Below are positions 35,398 to 46,550 of a stretch of DNA of 64,000 bases, piece after piece. The notes under the pieces are model-generated. The model searched no databases. It was given only the letters and a program-made list of their open reading frames with translations, and was not told where the DNA came from. Made by a program: the position numbers and the translations under genes. The stretch lies in the NCBI GenBank assembly GCA_029990175.1, contig JARKIP010000023.1, forward strand, positions 28,229,501 through 28,293,500, written 5' to 3'. Source of the stretch: Petunia secreta (Eukaryota > Streptophyta > Magnoliopsida > Solanales > Solanaceae). Position 1 is the stretch's first letter, and the number at the start of each line of letters is the position of its first letter.

Positions 35398-36572
35398 GAG
35401 TTGATTGCCTCTATGGTCACTCAACTTTGGGTAATAGATCACTATGGTCACTTATCTTTGTTTTGTCTTTCTATAGTAACTCAACTTTGGGTAATAAGCT
35501 ACTATAATCACTTATCTTTGTTTTGTCTTTCTACGGTCACTCAACTTTACCCAGTTAACTCTCATGGTCATCCAACACAAAACTCTACAAACTTCCGTTA
35601 AGTATATGTTGACGTGACAACTTTATTTTTTATGCAAATTACAGAAAATAAAAAGAATAAAACCAACCCACTTTAGACCCCACCCAACCCTAAACCGACC
35701 CAAGAATTGAATTTAGCAGAACTTCCTTACTGCAAAACAACTTGCTTTTCTTTTTTCTGTTTCTTTTATATTTTTCATATTTCATCCTACAAAATATATG
35801 TAACAGTTATCGTAACATTACGAAGTGAAAGGAATAAAATAATCCATCAAACAAAAAGGGAGCATATATTATCCAAAGCAAAATGAAGACATCAAACCAT
35901 TGTAAAATTATTTAAATTCTTTAACAGAAAAAATAATCATTTTAACCATATAATTAACTTCTTTACAACATATCCTATCAAACTGTTGTCTATGACTTCT
36001 TTCTTCCAAGAAAGCATAACCATTTTAACCAGCAAAGCGATATGCTATAGTCAGTTCATTTAACATCAACTTAAAGCTACTATCATATTTGCTAAATTGA
36101 TATCAATATCAACTATCAAAAACATGTATATAAATAAAAACAATACTACTTAAACAAACTGTGAAATATCTTTATAATTAATTAAAAATCTACGCCACTT
36201 AAATAAAAGTTCCTGCTTATAAAATGCATGAATGCAGCTAACTCGTCAAGGTCAGATGACCAAGTTTAACTCGGATTGGAGCTGGGTAGGGTCTAAAGTA
36301 GGCTGGTTTAGTTTTTTTTTAATTTTCTATAATTTGCATAAAAAATTAGTTGCCACGTCAGCATACACTTAACGAAAGTTTGTAGAGTTTTTTGTTGGAT
36401 GACCATGAGAGTTAACTGGGTAAAGTTGAGTGACCATAGAAAGACAAAACAAAGATAAGCGACCATGGTATTCCTTTACCCAAAGTTAAGTGACCATAGA
36501 AAGACAAAATAAAGATAAGTGACCACGGTGGCCTATTACCCAAAGTTGAGTGACCATAGAGGCAATCAACTC
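35398..36572. mobile_element. Mutator-like MITE with about 310-bp inverted repeats, 10-bp target duplication
   Basis: Both ends begin GAGTTGATTGCCTCTATGGT read inwards. The arms (35398-35708 and 36265-36572) remain complementary throughout. CCTTGTGCAG flanks it at 35388-35397 and 36573-36582. Each arm contains subrepeats of GGTCACTCAACTTTGGGTAA and CACTTATCTTTGTTTTGTC. There is no coding content. Mutator elements usually duplicate 9 bp, so one matching base may be chance. Confidence 0.88.
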
Positions 36573-36901
36573 CCTTGTGCAGATACAGATAGAATCCAAA
36601 GAAATCATTTGGGGTTCCACTAGTACGAAGCTAAACTTCATCTTGTAAAATGGGATACCATTACAGCCCCAAGGAAATTGGGGGAGGGGGGCGGCATGAG
36701 AGGGGGGAGGGATTTGGGTATCATCTTCGCAGTAGATAGAAATATATCTATTCTTGCCTCATTAGCCTGGCATCTTTTTACTAACCCTACTAGTCTTTTG
36801 GGGTCGTGTTCTTTTTCCCAAATACATTAAAAATAATACCCCATATATTCACCATCAATCAAGGTACTTTACAACTTGAAATAACATTATTCCAGGTGAA
36901 G
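36573..36901 (+). mobile_element. L1 LINE fragment 2
   Basis: Continues fragment 1: KLHLVKWDTITAPRKLGE, DLGIIFAVDRNISILASLAW and HLFTNP are the usual L1 words after the thumb. A G-rich tract (36680-36710) has disturbed the frame. It ends at the left LTR of the chromovirus. Confidence 0.75.
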
Positions 36902-37407
36902 TGTGGTGATCCGCCACGTCATCATGCCACGTAGGCGCTATTTGGCACATATTTTTGCCATGCGGAAGCTTACTTGGAAATGAGCCTAGCACTTTGATGG
37001 TATATTCTAGAGATGTATGGAGATATTTTCTTGGGAATACTGTAGATCCTAATGGACTTGCTAGGAAGAATTCTTAAGAATTCCTTAAAATATTCTAGTT
37101 TGTAGATAATTCTAGAGAGGGATCTATTTGTAGATACAGAGGATTCTAGAGAGGGACTTGTATAACAATTAGTATTTGCACACTAGCCCCTAAGTGAGTA
37201 GTATAAATAGAGGGGCCATTCATTTTTAAGTCATCAAGCGACCAACCAAGTAATCTTTCAAATAATAAAAAGCTTCCGAAAATCTTTCTTATTCATTTCC
37301 ATTCTCTTAGCGATCCTTAGTGATCTCGGCTGACTTGGCATGGAAAGATTGTGAGCAAATTGTCAAGTACCGCACGATTCGCTTAGTTCAAGACTAAGGT
37401 CATGACA
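36902..37407 (+). repeat. Left LTR of chromovirus
   Basis: TGTGGTGATCC...CATGACA, alignable end to end with 42180-42676. TATA box GTATAAATAG at about 37201. Confidence 0.9.
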
Positions 37408-37410
37408 AGG

Positions 37411-37422
37411 TGGTATCAGGGT
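37411..37422 (+). promoter_or_regulatory. Primer-binding site, initiator tRNA-Met type
   Basis: TGGTATCAGGG fits the TGGTATCAGAGC site used by most plant chromoviruses, three bases after the LTR. Confidence 0.75.
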
Positions 37423-37441
37423 GAAGGTTGTGACTAAGGGA

Positions 37442-38715
37442 ATGGCCAACGTGGAGGAAACCAACAACCAACTCAACATTGCCAACGTTCCAACCAACGT
37501 CGTTTGGGAGTCCGCTACCAAGAAAGGGCGAAGTAGAAAGAGAAATGCCAACTAGAGTAAGGAAGGATCGTCTAGTGTCATTCCAAGCGAAGGAGCTACA
37601 GCCCCGAACCCACCAGCCACTGAGGTAAGTGAGGAGGAAGAAGAGGACCTCATGCCCGAGAAGGAGTGGATCTTGATGGTCGAAGCGGGGATTGAAGCCA
37701 TGGACATCGTTGACGAATGCTTGGAAAAAATAGAAGGCACTTTGGACACTCTTGAGAGGCACGATCTTGATGAGATTGAGGACGTCCAGAAGGAGTTGGA
37801 GGGACGTAAACAAGCCAAGTTTGAGCTAAAACAAACCATCACTACCTTGAAGTGCAGGCTCATGGAGGCGCTGAGCACCATCAATGCCATGAAGGTAAAG
37901 ATGGAGGCACTCGAGGAGCAGGTCGAAGCTGGTATGACCGAGGTAGCCAACAATGTGGTTGTGACGAGGGAGGCTAAGATCGAGGCTCCCAAGCCACCAG
38001 TGTTCAAGGTGGTTTGTGACGCGCAAGAGGTAGAGAACTTTATTTGGCACTTAGAGAACTACTTTAGGTATGGTGAACTGAGCGACGAAGAGGCTAAGAT
38101 CAACACACACCGCAATGTTGTACCTCTCGAAAACTGCCATGCTTTGGTAAAGAAGGAAGATGGCTGACATCGAGAAAGGCTTGTGCACCATTAGCACGTG
38201 GGAACAGTTTAAGCGGCAGTTCTTCCCCAACAATGTTGTGTACGAGGCAAGGCACAAGTTTAGGGAGTTGAAGCAGGCGGGTAATATTCGGGAATACGTG
38301 AAGGAGTACACCACCCTCATGCTTCAAATTCCCAACCTTACTAGTGATGACTTGTTATTTTACTTCATGGATGGGTTGCAAAATTGGGTTAAGCAGGAGT
38401 TGCAACGCCGACAAGTCACCAACATAAACTAAGCCATAGTTGAGGCTGAGTCTTTAATAGATTTCAGGCATGACATGCATGACAAAGGCAATGTCATGGA
38501 GTCGAAAGGTGGCTCTACCAAATGTGGGGGAGACTGTGGTGGAGGCAAGAAGACGCAACATCAATACCTTAAGACTCAAGATTCCAACAAGTCTGATGGC
38601 AAGAAGAGTGGATGTCAGAGTTATGCTGAGAAAAAGGCGCAGGCTGAGAAGAAAGGATACTACATATGTGGAGGACTACATGGCTTTAGGAAAGTTCCAA
38701 CCTAAAGAGTCTCAG
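37442..38715 (+). pseudogene. Chromovirus gag, broken
   Basis: Starts at the ATG at 37442. One stop at about 37553 lies in the same frame as the long piece 37652-38167. A frame change near 38140 leads to 38160-38432, which has the capsid words TWEQFKRQFFP, GNIREYVKEYTTLMLQIP and YFMDGLQNW. The nucleocapsid knuckle (YYICGGLHGFRKVPT) has lost its first Cys. A long coiled coil lies at about residues 85-165. Confidence 0.85.
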
Positions 38716-38809
38716 TGCCATAGTGCGGGAGCGAAAGGAGTAGGAACAAGCGGAAAGTTCGGGCACAACATAATTGGGTACGATAGGACTATGTGGCACT
38801 GTCACGAGG

Positions 38810-41800
38810 CAAGCTAACAAGTCCAACGAGTATAACACTCAGTACGTGGATCTCACTATCACCAACAAGCCCACTAGTGCCATGGTCGATACTGGAGCAA
38901 CAAACAACTTCATGACCGAGACCGCACCAAATAGACTAGGGTTGAAGCTCACTCCAAGCAACACCCAACACAAGACCGTGAATGCCGAGCTAACGAAGGT
39001 GTGCGGAGCAGCCAATGATGTTAGTGTCAATTTAGGAAATTGGCAAGTTATGACAAGCTTACTGTTGCACCTATGGATATCTTTGACATCATACTTGGTC
39101 AATAGTTCTTCCAACAAATTTATACTATGATCGATCCCTACCTCCAATGTCTCTTGGTCATGGAGTGAGAAGGATCTTGCATGGTGCCACGGGGAAAATG
39201 TCAGGCACATCTTTCGGCTATGCAGCTTGTCAAGGGACTCAAGAAAGGGGAGCCAACATTCGTAGCAACTGTTGCAAGCTTAAAGGATGATGGTGGTGAG
39301 CCAGAGACATTTCCGCCTTGCATAGACAAGTTGCTTAAGGAAAACAAAGACATTATGCCTGAGGAGCTACCTAAGAACTTGCCCCCAAGACGTGAAGTGG
39401 ATCACAAGATCGAGTTGGAGCCAGGGCCAAGCCGCCCGCATTTGCCCCATATCGGATAGCACCGCCCGAGTTGGAGGAGCTTAGGATACAACTGAATGAG
39501 CTATTAGATACTTGCCATATCCACCCGTCGAAGGAACCCTTTAGCGCACCGGTATTGTTCCAGAAGAAGAAGGATGGATCATTGTGCCTATGCATAGACT
39601 ATCGGGCGCTCAATAAAGTCACTGTGAAGAATAAGTACCCGATCCCACTTAATGCTGACTTGTTCGACAGACTTGGGCAAGCCAAGTACTTTACCAAGGT
39701 GGATCTTCACAAGGGCTACTACCAAGTTCACATTGCAGAAGAGGATGAGTCGAAGATATCATGTGTGACGAGATATGGAGCTTTTGAGTGGTTGGTGATG
39801 CCCTTCGGCTTAACCAACGCACTCGCTACATTTTGCACTCTCATGAATAAGATTTTTCATCCCTACCTTGATCAGTTAGTGGTGGTCTACTTGGACGACA
39901 TAGTCATCTATAGGAACACCTTGGAGGAGCACGTGGAGCACTTGAGGAGGGTTTTCCAAGTCTTGCGGGAGAATGAGTTATACCTCAAGCGGGAGAAGTG
40001 TGAGTCTGCCCAGTCGAAGAGGCACTTCTTGGGGCATGTCATTAGCAGTGGTGAATTACGCATGGACGAGGCTAAGGTATGAGCTACCCAGGAACGGGAG
40101 GCACCAACTAAGGTAACCAAGTTGAGATCTTTCCTTGGCCTTGTCAACTGCTATCGTCGGTTCATTACTGGCTATTCAGCTAAGGCCGCACCACTATCTG
40201 AGTTGCTGAAAAAGAATAAGTCGTGGGATTGGACGGAGCATTGCCAACACGCATTTGAAGGCCTTAAGGCAGCGGCAACGGAGGAACCATACTTTGCCAG
40301 ACTTTGCCAAGACATTCGTGGTACATATAGATGCTTCGGACTTCGCCATTGGGGATGTATTGATTCAAGATAGGCATTCTATAGCCTTTGAGAGCAAGTT
40401 GAATGACATGGAGCGGCTCTACACAGTACAAGAGAAGGAGATGACCGTTATTGTGCATTGCCTACGCACATGGCGACATTATTTACTTGGGTCAATGTTT
40501 GTGGTCAAGACAGAGAACGTGGCCACTAGCTATTTTCAAACACAAAAGAAGCTCACACTTAAGCAAGCTAGGTGGCAGCATTTCTTAGCCGAATTTGATT
40601 ATGTGCTGGATTATAAGCCAGGCAAAGGCAACGTTGTGGCCGATGCCTTGAGTCGAAAAGCCGAACTTGCTGCCATCACTTCAGCAAGTTATGACATTCA
40701 CGAGGCTATCAAAGAGGGTATGCAACATAACCCAGCAGCCAAGCAGCTCATGGAGCTAGCCACCCAAGGCAAGACGAGTCCCTTTTAGGTGCAAGATGGA
40801 CTATTGCTTACCACGGGACGGAGGATCTACATGCCTAAGTTTGGAGACATCAGGTGACGCATCATAAAGGAGAGCCACGATACCATGTGGGCTAGTCATC
40901 CAAGCCAACGTCGCACTAGGGCCTTAGTTGAGTCAGTATTCTACTGGTCACGCATGCTGGATGACATAGAGTATTATGTGCAGACTTGTGTTGTGTGCCA
41001 ATGGGACAAAGTTGAGCAGCAGAAGCCCGGGGGACTTTTGGAAACACTACCAGTAGCAGAGCGTCCATGGGAGAGTGTGACTATGGACTTTATCACATGC
41101 TTTTCGAAGTCCGACAGTTACAGTACTATCATGGTGGTTGTGGACAGATTTTCAAAGTATGCCACTTTTATGCCCGCCTCAGCCAGTTGCACAACCAAAG
41201 AAGCCGCCAAGTTATTCTTCAAGAACGTGGTAAAGTATTGGGGCTTACCGAGACACATTATTAACGACCAAGACCCTCGCTTCAGTGGAAATTTCTTGAG
41301 GGAGCTATTTGAAATGCTTGATACGGAGCCGCACTTTTCTACAAGCTTCCACCCGCAGATAGATGGACAAACAGAACGGGTCAATGCCTTACTGGAGTGC
41401 TACCTGAGGCATTATGTGAGCGCACATCAGAAGGATTAGGCAAGATTCTTGGATATAGCCCAATTATCTTACAACTTGCAACGGAGCGAGTCCATGGGGC
41501 GGGCACCATTTAAGCTAGCCACTGGCCAACAACCACAAACTCCACATTCACTAATTGCAGCATTCGAAGGCAAGAGTTTGGGGGGCTTATCATATGGCCA
41601 AGGTCTGGGAGGAGCAACTTGAAACTGCTAAGTCCTACTTGGACAAGGCAGCTAAGCGGATGAAGAAGTTTGCAAATCTTAAGCGTCATCCCACGGACTA
41701 TACAGTTGGTGACATGGTCATGGTAAAGTTTAACCCGTGGCAGTTCAAGTCAGTACGGGGCATGCACAAAAATTTTATGTGCAAGTACGAGGGTCCGTTC

Positions 41801-42140
41801 AAGATCATTTCCACAGTGGGGTAAGATCTCCTACAAGCTTGAGTTGCCATCACATCTTAAGATCTATCCTGTTTTCCATGCCAGCATGCGTAAGCCATAC
41901 GACGAAGACATGAAGGATCCGAGCAGGAGTCAGTCAACTCGTGCTCCTATCACTATCGCTGTCTCGCATGATCGAGAGATTGAAGCTATCATTGACTACC
42001 AAGCCATACAGAAACAGGGACAAAAGGCCACAACTATGTTCCTTGTGCATTGGAAGGGACAAGCACCAGAGGAGGCCACATGGGAGCGGTATGAGGACTT
42101 GTAGCTATTCAAAGACAAGATCCGAGAATTTAGGCAGTAG
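38810..42140 (+). pseudogene. Chromovirus pol (protease, RT, RNase H, integrase, chromodomain), broken
   Basis: Protease active site DTGA at 38888. Reverse transcriptase 39520-40080 with YLDD at 39888-39899. A stop at 40080 and a small TTTGCCA duplication near 40300 shift the frame into RNase H (VHIDASDF, 40320 onward). Integrase has the catalytic MDF (about 41086), NDQDPRF (about 41264) and DGQTERVN (about 41360). A shift near 41822 precedes the PVFHASMRKP linker and the chromodomain (FLVHWKG...ATWERYEDL, ending 42104). Stops at 40788, 40857 and 41439 confirm it is dead. Confidence 0.92.
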
Positions 42141-42179
42141 CATTGCACCGCGGTCATCGCAATATTAGGTGGGGGAGAG

Positions 42180-42676
42180 TGTGATGACTTGCCACGTAGG
42201 CACCATTTGGCGCATGTTTTTGCCATATAGAAGCTTACTTGGAAAGAAGCCTAGCACTTTGATGGAATATTCTAGAAAGGTATGGAGATATTTCCTTGGG
42301 AATACTCTACATCCTTATGATCTTGCTAGGAAGAATCCTTAAGAATGCCTTATAATATTCTAGTTTGTAGATAATTTTAGAGAGGGGTCTATTTGTAAAT
42401 ATGAAGGATTCTAGAGAGGGACTTGTATAACAAGTAATATTCGCACACTAGCCCCTAAATGAGTAGTGTAAATAGAGGGGTCATTCAAGTGTAAGTCATA
42501 AAGCAACCAACAAAGCAATCTTTCAAATAATAAAAATCTTTCTTTGGCAAATCTTCCTTGTTTATTTTCATTCTCTTAGTGATCCTTAGTGATCTCGGGT
42601 GACTTGGAATAGCAAGACCATGAGCAAATTGTCAAGTGTTGTACGATTCACTTAGTTCGAGGCTAAGGTTATGTCA
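42180..42676 (+). repeat. Right LTR of chromovirus
   Basis: TGTGATGACTT...TTATGTCA; clearly diverged from the left LTR by substitutions and small gaps. One difference is a deletion of the GTCATCATGCCAC part near its start. Confidence 0.9.
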
Positions 42677-43540
42677 TAGAGTATCTGTAGTAAAGGTCTA
42701 GCTTGGTCCGTGGATAAGGGTACAAAGGTTAGTTTCTAAAATTCTAATAAGCTTATAAATACTTCATCTCCTCGAAACCATATTTATGGCTATCCTCGAA
42801 ACAACTCTGCTCCCATGTTAGTAGCTGATGTAATTCATAATTACAAGTGGAAGTTGGACTCACTTCCCTTTGTCCTTCCTAAAAGCATTTTTGATAAAAC
42901 TGAATGCATTCATATCACTAAACATCCTATTAAATATAAGCTCTTTTAGAGAATAATAAAAGAAGACATCTTCACTTCCAAAGTCTGCCAGAAATCTTAT
43001 TCACTCCTATGACAACTCAAATGTAAATTTCATAAGGATCTAAAATCTCCGTACTTATAGCAAGACAAAATACTTTTTATGACTTTTGTATCATAAACGT
43101 CACCTACTAGAGCTTATCTCCACCAGATTGGCATCAACATCTCATCTTTATGTCCTAATTGACCTGGAATTCCAGAAATAATTGAGCATATCTTCCTCCA
43201 ATGCTTCTCAACTCATGGTATTTGGACCACTTTGTCTTTCAACTTTGTCATCACCCTTATGATAGTAACTGCTATTTCCTTGATATTATAAGGCATGTTT
43301 AGAGCCCTCACATCCCTAGTTGCTATAGTTGGGATAATTTTCCCTCACCTCCCCTGGAGCATCTAGCTCAATAGAGACAATAACCATCATAATAACTACT
43401 CAAACAAATACTCAAATAAACCAAGTCTTGATACTACTCACTAAAAAGCTGCTGAATTCATTCTCATGACTATGCCATATAACAACATCTCTCGACCCTT
43501 TACCCTCAACATCACTTCTCCATCCCTAATAGACATTGCA
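42677..43540 (+). mobile_element. L1 LINE fragment 3
   Basis: After the chromovirus the L1 resumes. A zf-RVT-like region reads KILFMTFV, TRAYLHQIGINISSLCP and GIPEIIEHIFLQCF (about 43070-43200) with stops between. It ends at the LTR of the next element; its RNase H and poly(A) should lie beyond the window. Confidence 0.75.
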
Positions 43541-43993
43541 TGTGCCACCCACGATTATGGGAATACGAATTCAGCTGACAAATATTACACTTACTTTACA
43601 AGTAACCGAGCGCTGAGGATAAACGCCTGCCTCCGTGGCCACAACCGTTTATCACGCACGGGCTTAGGGCCGTAAGATATACATTCTACCACCTTAAATT
43701 TACAATCTCTTAGTTATAGTTAGTTAGTATCATCGCCTTGAGAAAACAGACCCACGACCTATAGACATTGTATTTTACCATAATTAGGACTGGGGTAAAA
43801 CTATAGCTATAAATACCCCCTCTTCCCGATTGTATTAATCATGAAGTGATACTCCAAGAATCCGTCTATTCTCAAGGAATACAATCTCTCTGTTTTCTGC
43901 TTTATTTACTTTTTCTTAGTATTTACTGTATTGCTTGTGACCCTCTTATTCATTTAACTGTTTAACCCGTCGGGAAATTTTTAGGCATAACCA
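43541..43993 (+). repeat. Left LTR of Tat-like element 1
   Basis: Alignable with 45992-46498 (words TTACAAGT, AGGATA, CCTTGAG, AGGACTGGG). TATA box CTATAAATACCCCC at about 43811. It is followed by the priming region GTTTGGTGCTCACCGCGG. Confidence 0.75.
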
Positions 43994-44038
43994 GTTTGGT
44001 GCTCACCGCGGCCCCAGAAAAGGTTTTTACGATGGAAA

Positions 44039-45985
44039 GTCTTGTCGAATGACAACGATAGTATCCCAAAGAATTCGGCAGACGCGGTCGACGATGCCTC
44101 TAAGGATCCCAGCAATCCCGATGGGCGATCGAAGGACACATCCAAGGAACCCGTCCCCATTGATAGCTATCATGATGACGATCTACATAATGGAAGCCCC
44201 ATTAGGACCAACAACAAGCTCGAAGATGCCTTCACCAACTTTCTCAAGGCACATGAGGAGAAGACAACATAGAACTCAGCTGCCATGGCCAAAACTTTGG
44301 CCAAGAATTTGGAAGAGATCTTCATTGGCTCGTTCCCGAGGCTAGCATCCCCACGAGGATCTAAATCAGTGAACAATTCCCCAACCTTCGTACCAAGACA
44401 AAGAATCAACATGAAGAACGCTCTAGGAAGTTCCACAACAGCCAACCAATCCAGGGCTCGAAGGGAGGCCTGTCATCCAGGACATACTCAAAGAGTTGAA
44501 TGTGATCCATGACTGGATCAATAATGTACCAGGGGACACCCCAAGTAATGGTCGTTGATGAGCAAAAGTTCTTCAAACATGCATACAAGGCCAACGCTGC
44601 ATCAGTCTGCATATGTAAGCACTTCTGCCTACCAGATAAGCTTAAGTATGATGAAGCCACTGACCCAGACGAGCGTATAGCTGCCTACTACACGGCTGTC
44701 AAGAACAATGAGATCACAAAAGAAGAAACCTAGCCCGCCCTTGTAAAGTGGTTCAGTTCAACACTGACCAAGAGGGCCCTTGCGTGGTACACTTAGTTGC
44801 ATGTAAGGTAAACTGAATCATTCACCCAGATGCAAGATCTCTTTAAGAAGGCGCACTCTAGTGCCCTGAAGCAAGACAAGCGAATGGAAGATATCTTCAA
44901 GTTCTGCCAGCATTATGGAGAATTGGTGAAGGACTATCTGGAGAGATTCCAGAGGGAACGTATGGAACTTCCTTCAATACCCAGTAGCATAGCTACAGTA
45001 TCCTTCGAAAAAAGCTTGAACACCCGAGGTTCATTAGCCACGCGAGAGCTGCAACGGAGGTCACCGAACATCTGGTGACAACTTGAAATGCATTGTACTA
45101 GCGGTATAACGACAAGCTCCGTATCGAGTCAAATGAGCCATATCCACCTGATTGCAGTGCACGAAGAAGCCGAGCATGCAGTCCCACCTTGGAGGTACGC
45201 ATGCAGTAGAAGGACAAAAGAAAGAATGCAGTATACAGCAGATCCCACGAGAACCTCTGACAATCAAAATAATGTATGGGAAGCAACATCCGACGAGAAA
45301 AGCTCCGAGTCACATAGTTTCAAAGATTTCAGACTATAAGTAAGTGCAGTGGAGCTAGTCACAAATCACCTCGACCAGTTAGGCCCGCGAGTACATTGGC
45401 CTCCTACCATCATGAATAATCTAGGGAAGAGTTCATCAGCTTATTGTAAGTTTCATCGGAGCAATGGCCACGATACTGTCAACTAAGGCACTCATGCTTG
45501 AGATAGCCACCTATTGAGATAAAGACGCCTCATAGACTTACTTTCAGAAGGAGGAAGGCGATCCACAACTTCAAACCAGAAGAACAAATAGAGTGTCAAT
45601 ACGATCTATGGAGGACCATGGGTCGATGTAGAGAGTGTCAAAGCAGAGATGGTCTGTGAAGCACCTAAGAAAGTGAAAGAGAGACCTAGCATTAATGTGA
45701 TTGAGTTCAACGGGAATGATGGAAGAGGACTCCTCTATCCACATCACGACCCTTAATTAAGCAATTATTGTTTGACGCAGGAAGTGCCGTGAAACATCAT
45801 CTGGTGGGAAGTCATCTGCAGTATGGGGCTACAATGGTAGATAGTCCTAGGCCCATACATGATAACCAGCTTCAATAGCATCAACGAAAGGTCTATCAGA
45901 GAAATAGTCCTCCTGGTTCTCATCCTAGGAGTATCAAAGGTATCATCTTTCCAAGTGATGGCGTGTGACCTCTTATATGATATCA
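44039..45985 (+). pseudogene. Gag-protease of Tat-like element 1, broken
   Basis: The initiator reads TTG instead of ATG at 44042 (compare MSDDD in element 2). Gag core words are KHFCLPDKLKYDEATDP, NNEITKEE, RALAWYT (44640-44790) and MEDIFKFCQHYGELVKDYLERF (44885-44950), separated by stops. The zinc-finger-like YCKFHRSNGHDT follows at about 45440, and protease words INVIEFN, YPHHDP and LFDAGSAV at 45690-45790. Many stops; not functional. Confidence 0.8.
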
Positions 45986-45991
45986 TTATTG

Positions 45992-46498
45992 TGTGGGCAA
46001 AAATATGTTTCCTACTATTATGGGGATACGAGTCCAGCTGGTGCGACTAGACTTATCTTACAAGTCACCAGACGGAGAGGATATACGCCCGCTCCTGGAG
46101 CCAAATACCGTTTAGGCGGCACAACCATATGATGCAGGGTATACATCCCACCGCCCAGGGTTTACAGTCTCCTAGTTAGGGTTTAGTATGTACCACCGCC
46201 TTGAGTTATAGGTCCATAGCCTTATTAGTATTTGCATTTTACCTTATTTAGGACTGGGTATCACTACTATAAATACCCCTCCTTACATGGTATCGTACAT
46301 GAATCGATTCACCACAGAATCCGGCTATTCTCAAGAAATAAGAATTACTCCGCCTTTCTATTAATTATTTCGTCTTGTTTATTCGTTAGTGTCTTCATCA
46401 TTTTTACATACTTTTCCATCGTAATTATTGTATTGCATGTGACCCCAAACATTTTTTTAACCTAGACATATAATTTTAGGAATAAACAGTTTGACGCA
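45992..46498 (+). repeat. Left LTR of Tat-like element 2
   Basis: Starts near TGTGGGCAAAAATATG and ends AATAAACA, followed by GTTTGACGCACACCGTGGGG, a priming site close to the common TTTGGCGCCCACCGTGGGG form. TATA box CTATAAATACCCCTCC at about 46268. Confidence 0.75.
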
Positions 46499-46550
46499 CA
46501 CCGTGGGGCCCAGCCAATTGTAGGTATTCTACAAAGGAAAAGGAGCAATC

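Larger units (their letters stand above)
36902..42676 (+). mobile_element. Ty3/gypsy chromovirus, complete but inactive
   Basis: It has 0.5-kb LTRs, a primer-binding site, gag, protease, reverse transcriptase, RNase H, integrase, a C-terminal chromodomain and a polypurine tract (GGTGGGGGAGAG, 42168-42179), in the standard order. The chromodomain marks it as a chromovirus, and the gag style suggests the Galadriel lineage (inference). LTR differences, stops and frameshifts show it is old. No matching 5-bp target duplication was seen (TGAAG against TAGAG). Confidence 0.92.
43541..45991 (+). mobile_element. Tat-like Ty3/gypsy element 1, interrupted in protease
   Basis: LTR, primer-binding region, gag and the start of a protease. 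The sequence stops inside the protease at the LTR of a related element. The reverse transcriptase and the right LTR are absent and predicted to the right of the window. The five bases before the LTR are TTGCA. Confidence 0.75.

Noticed and set aside
36902..42676. Endogenous pararetrovirus
   Set aside because: LTRs, integrase and a chromodomain are present, and no movement-protein text was seen; it is a Ty3/gypsy chromovirus.
43541..46498. Reading 43541-46498 as one complete element with two LTRs
   Set aside because: The second LTR is followed by its own primer site and gag, lies in the middle of the protease frame and has no purine tract before it, so it is the left LTR of another element.
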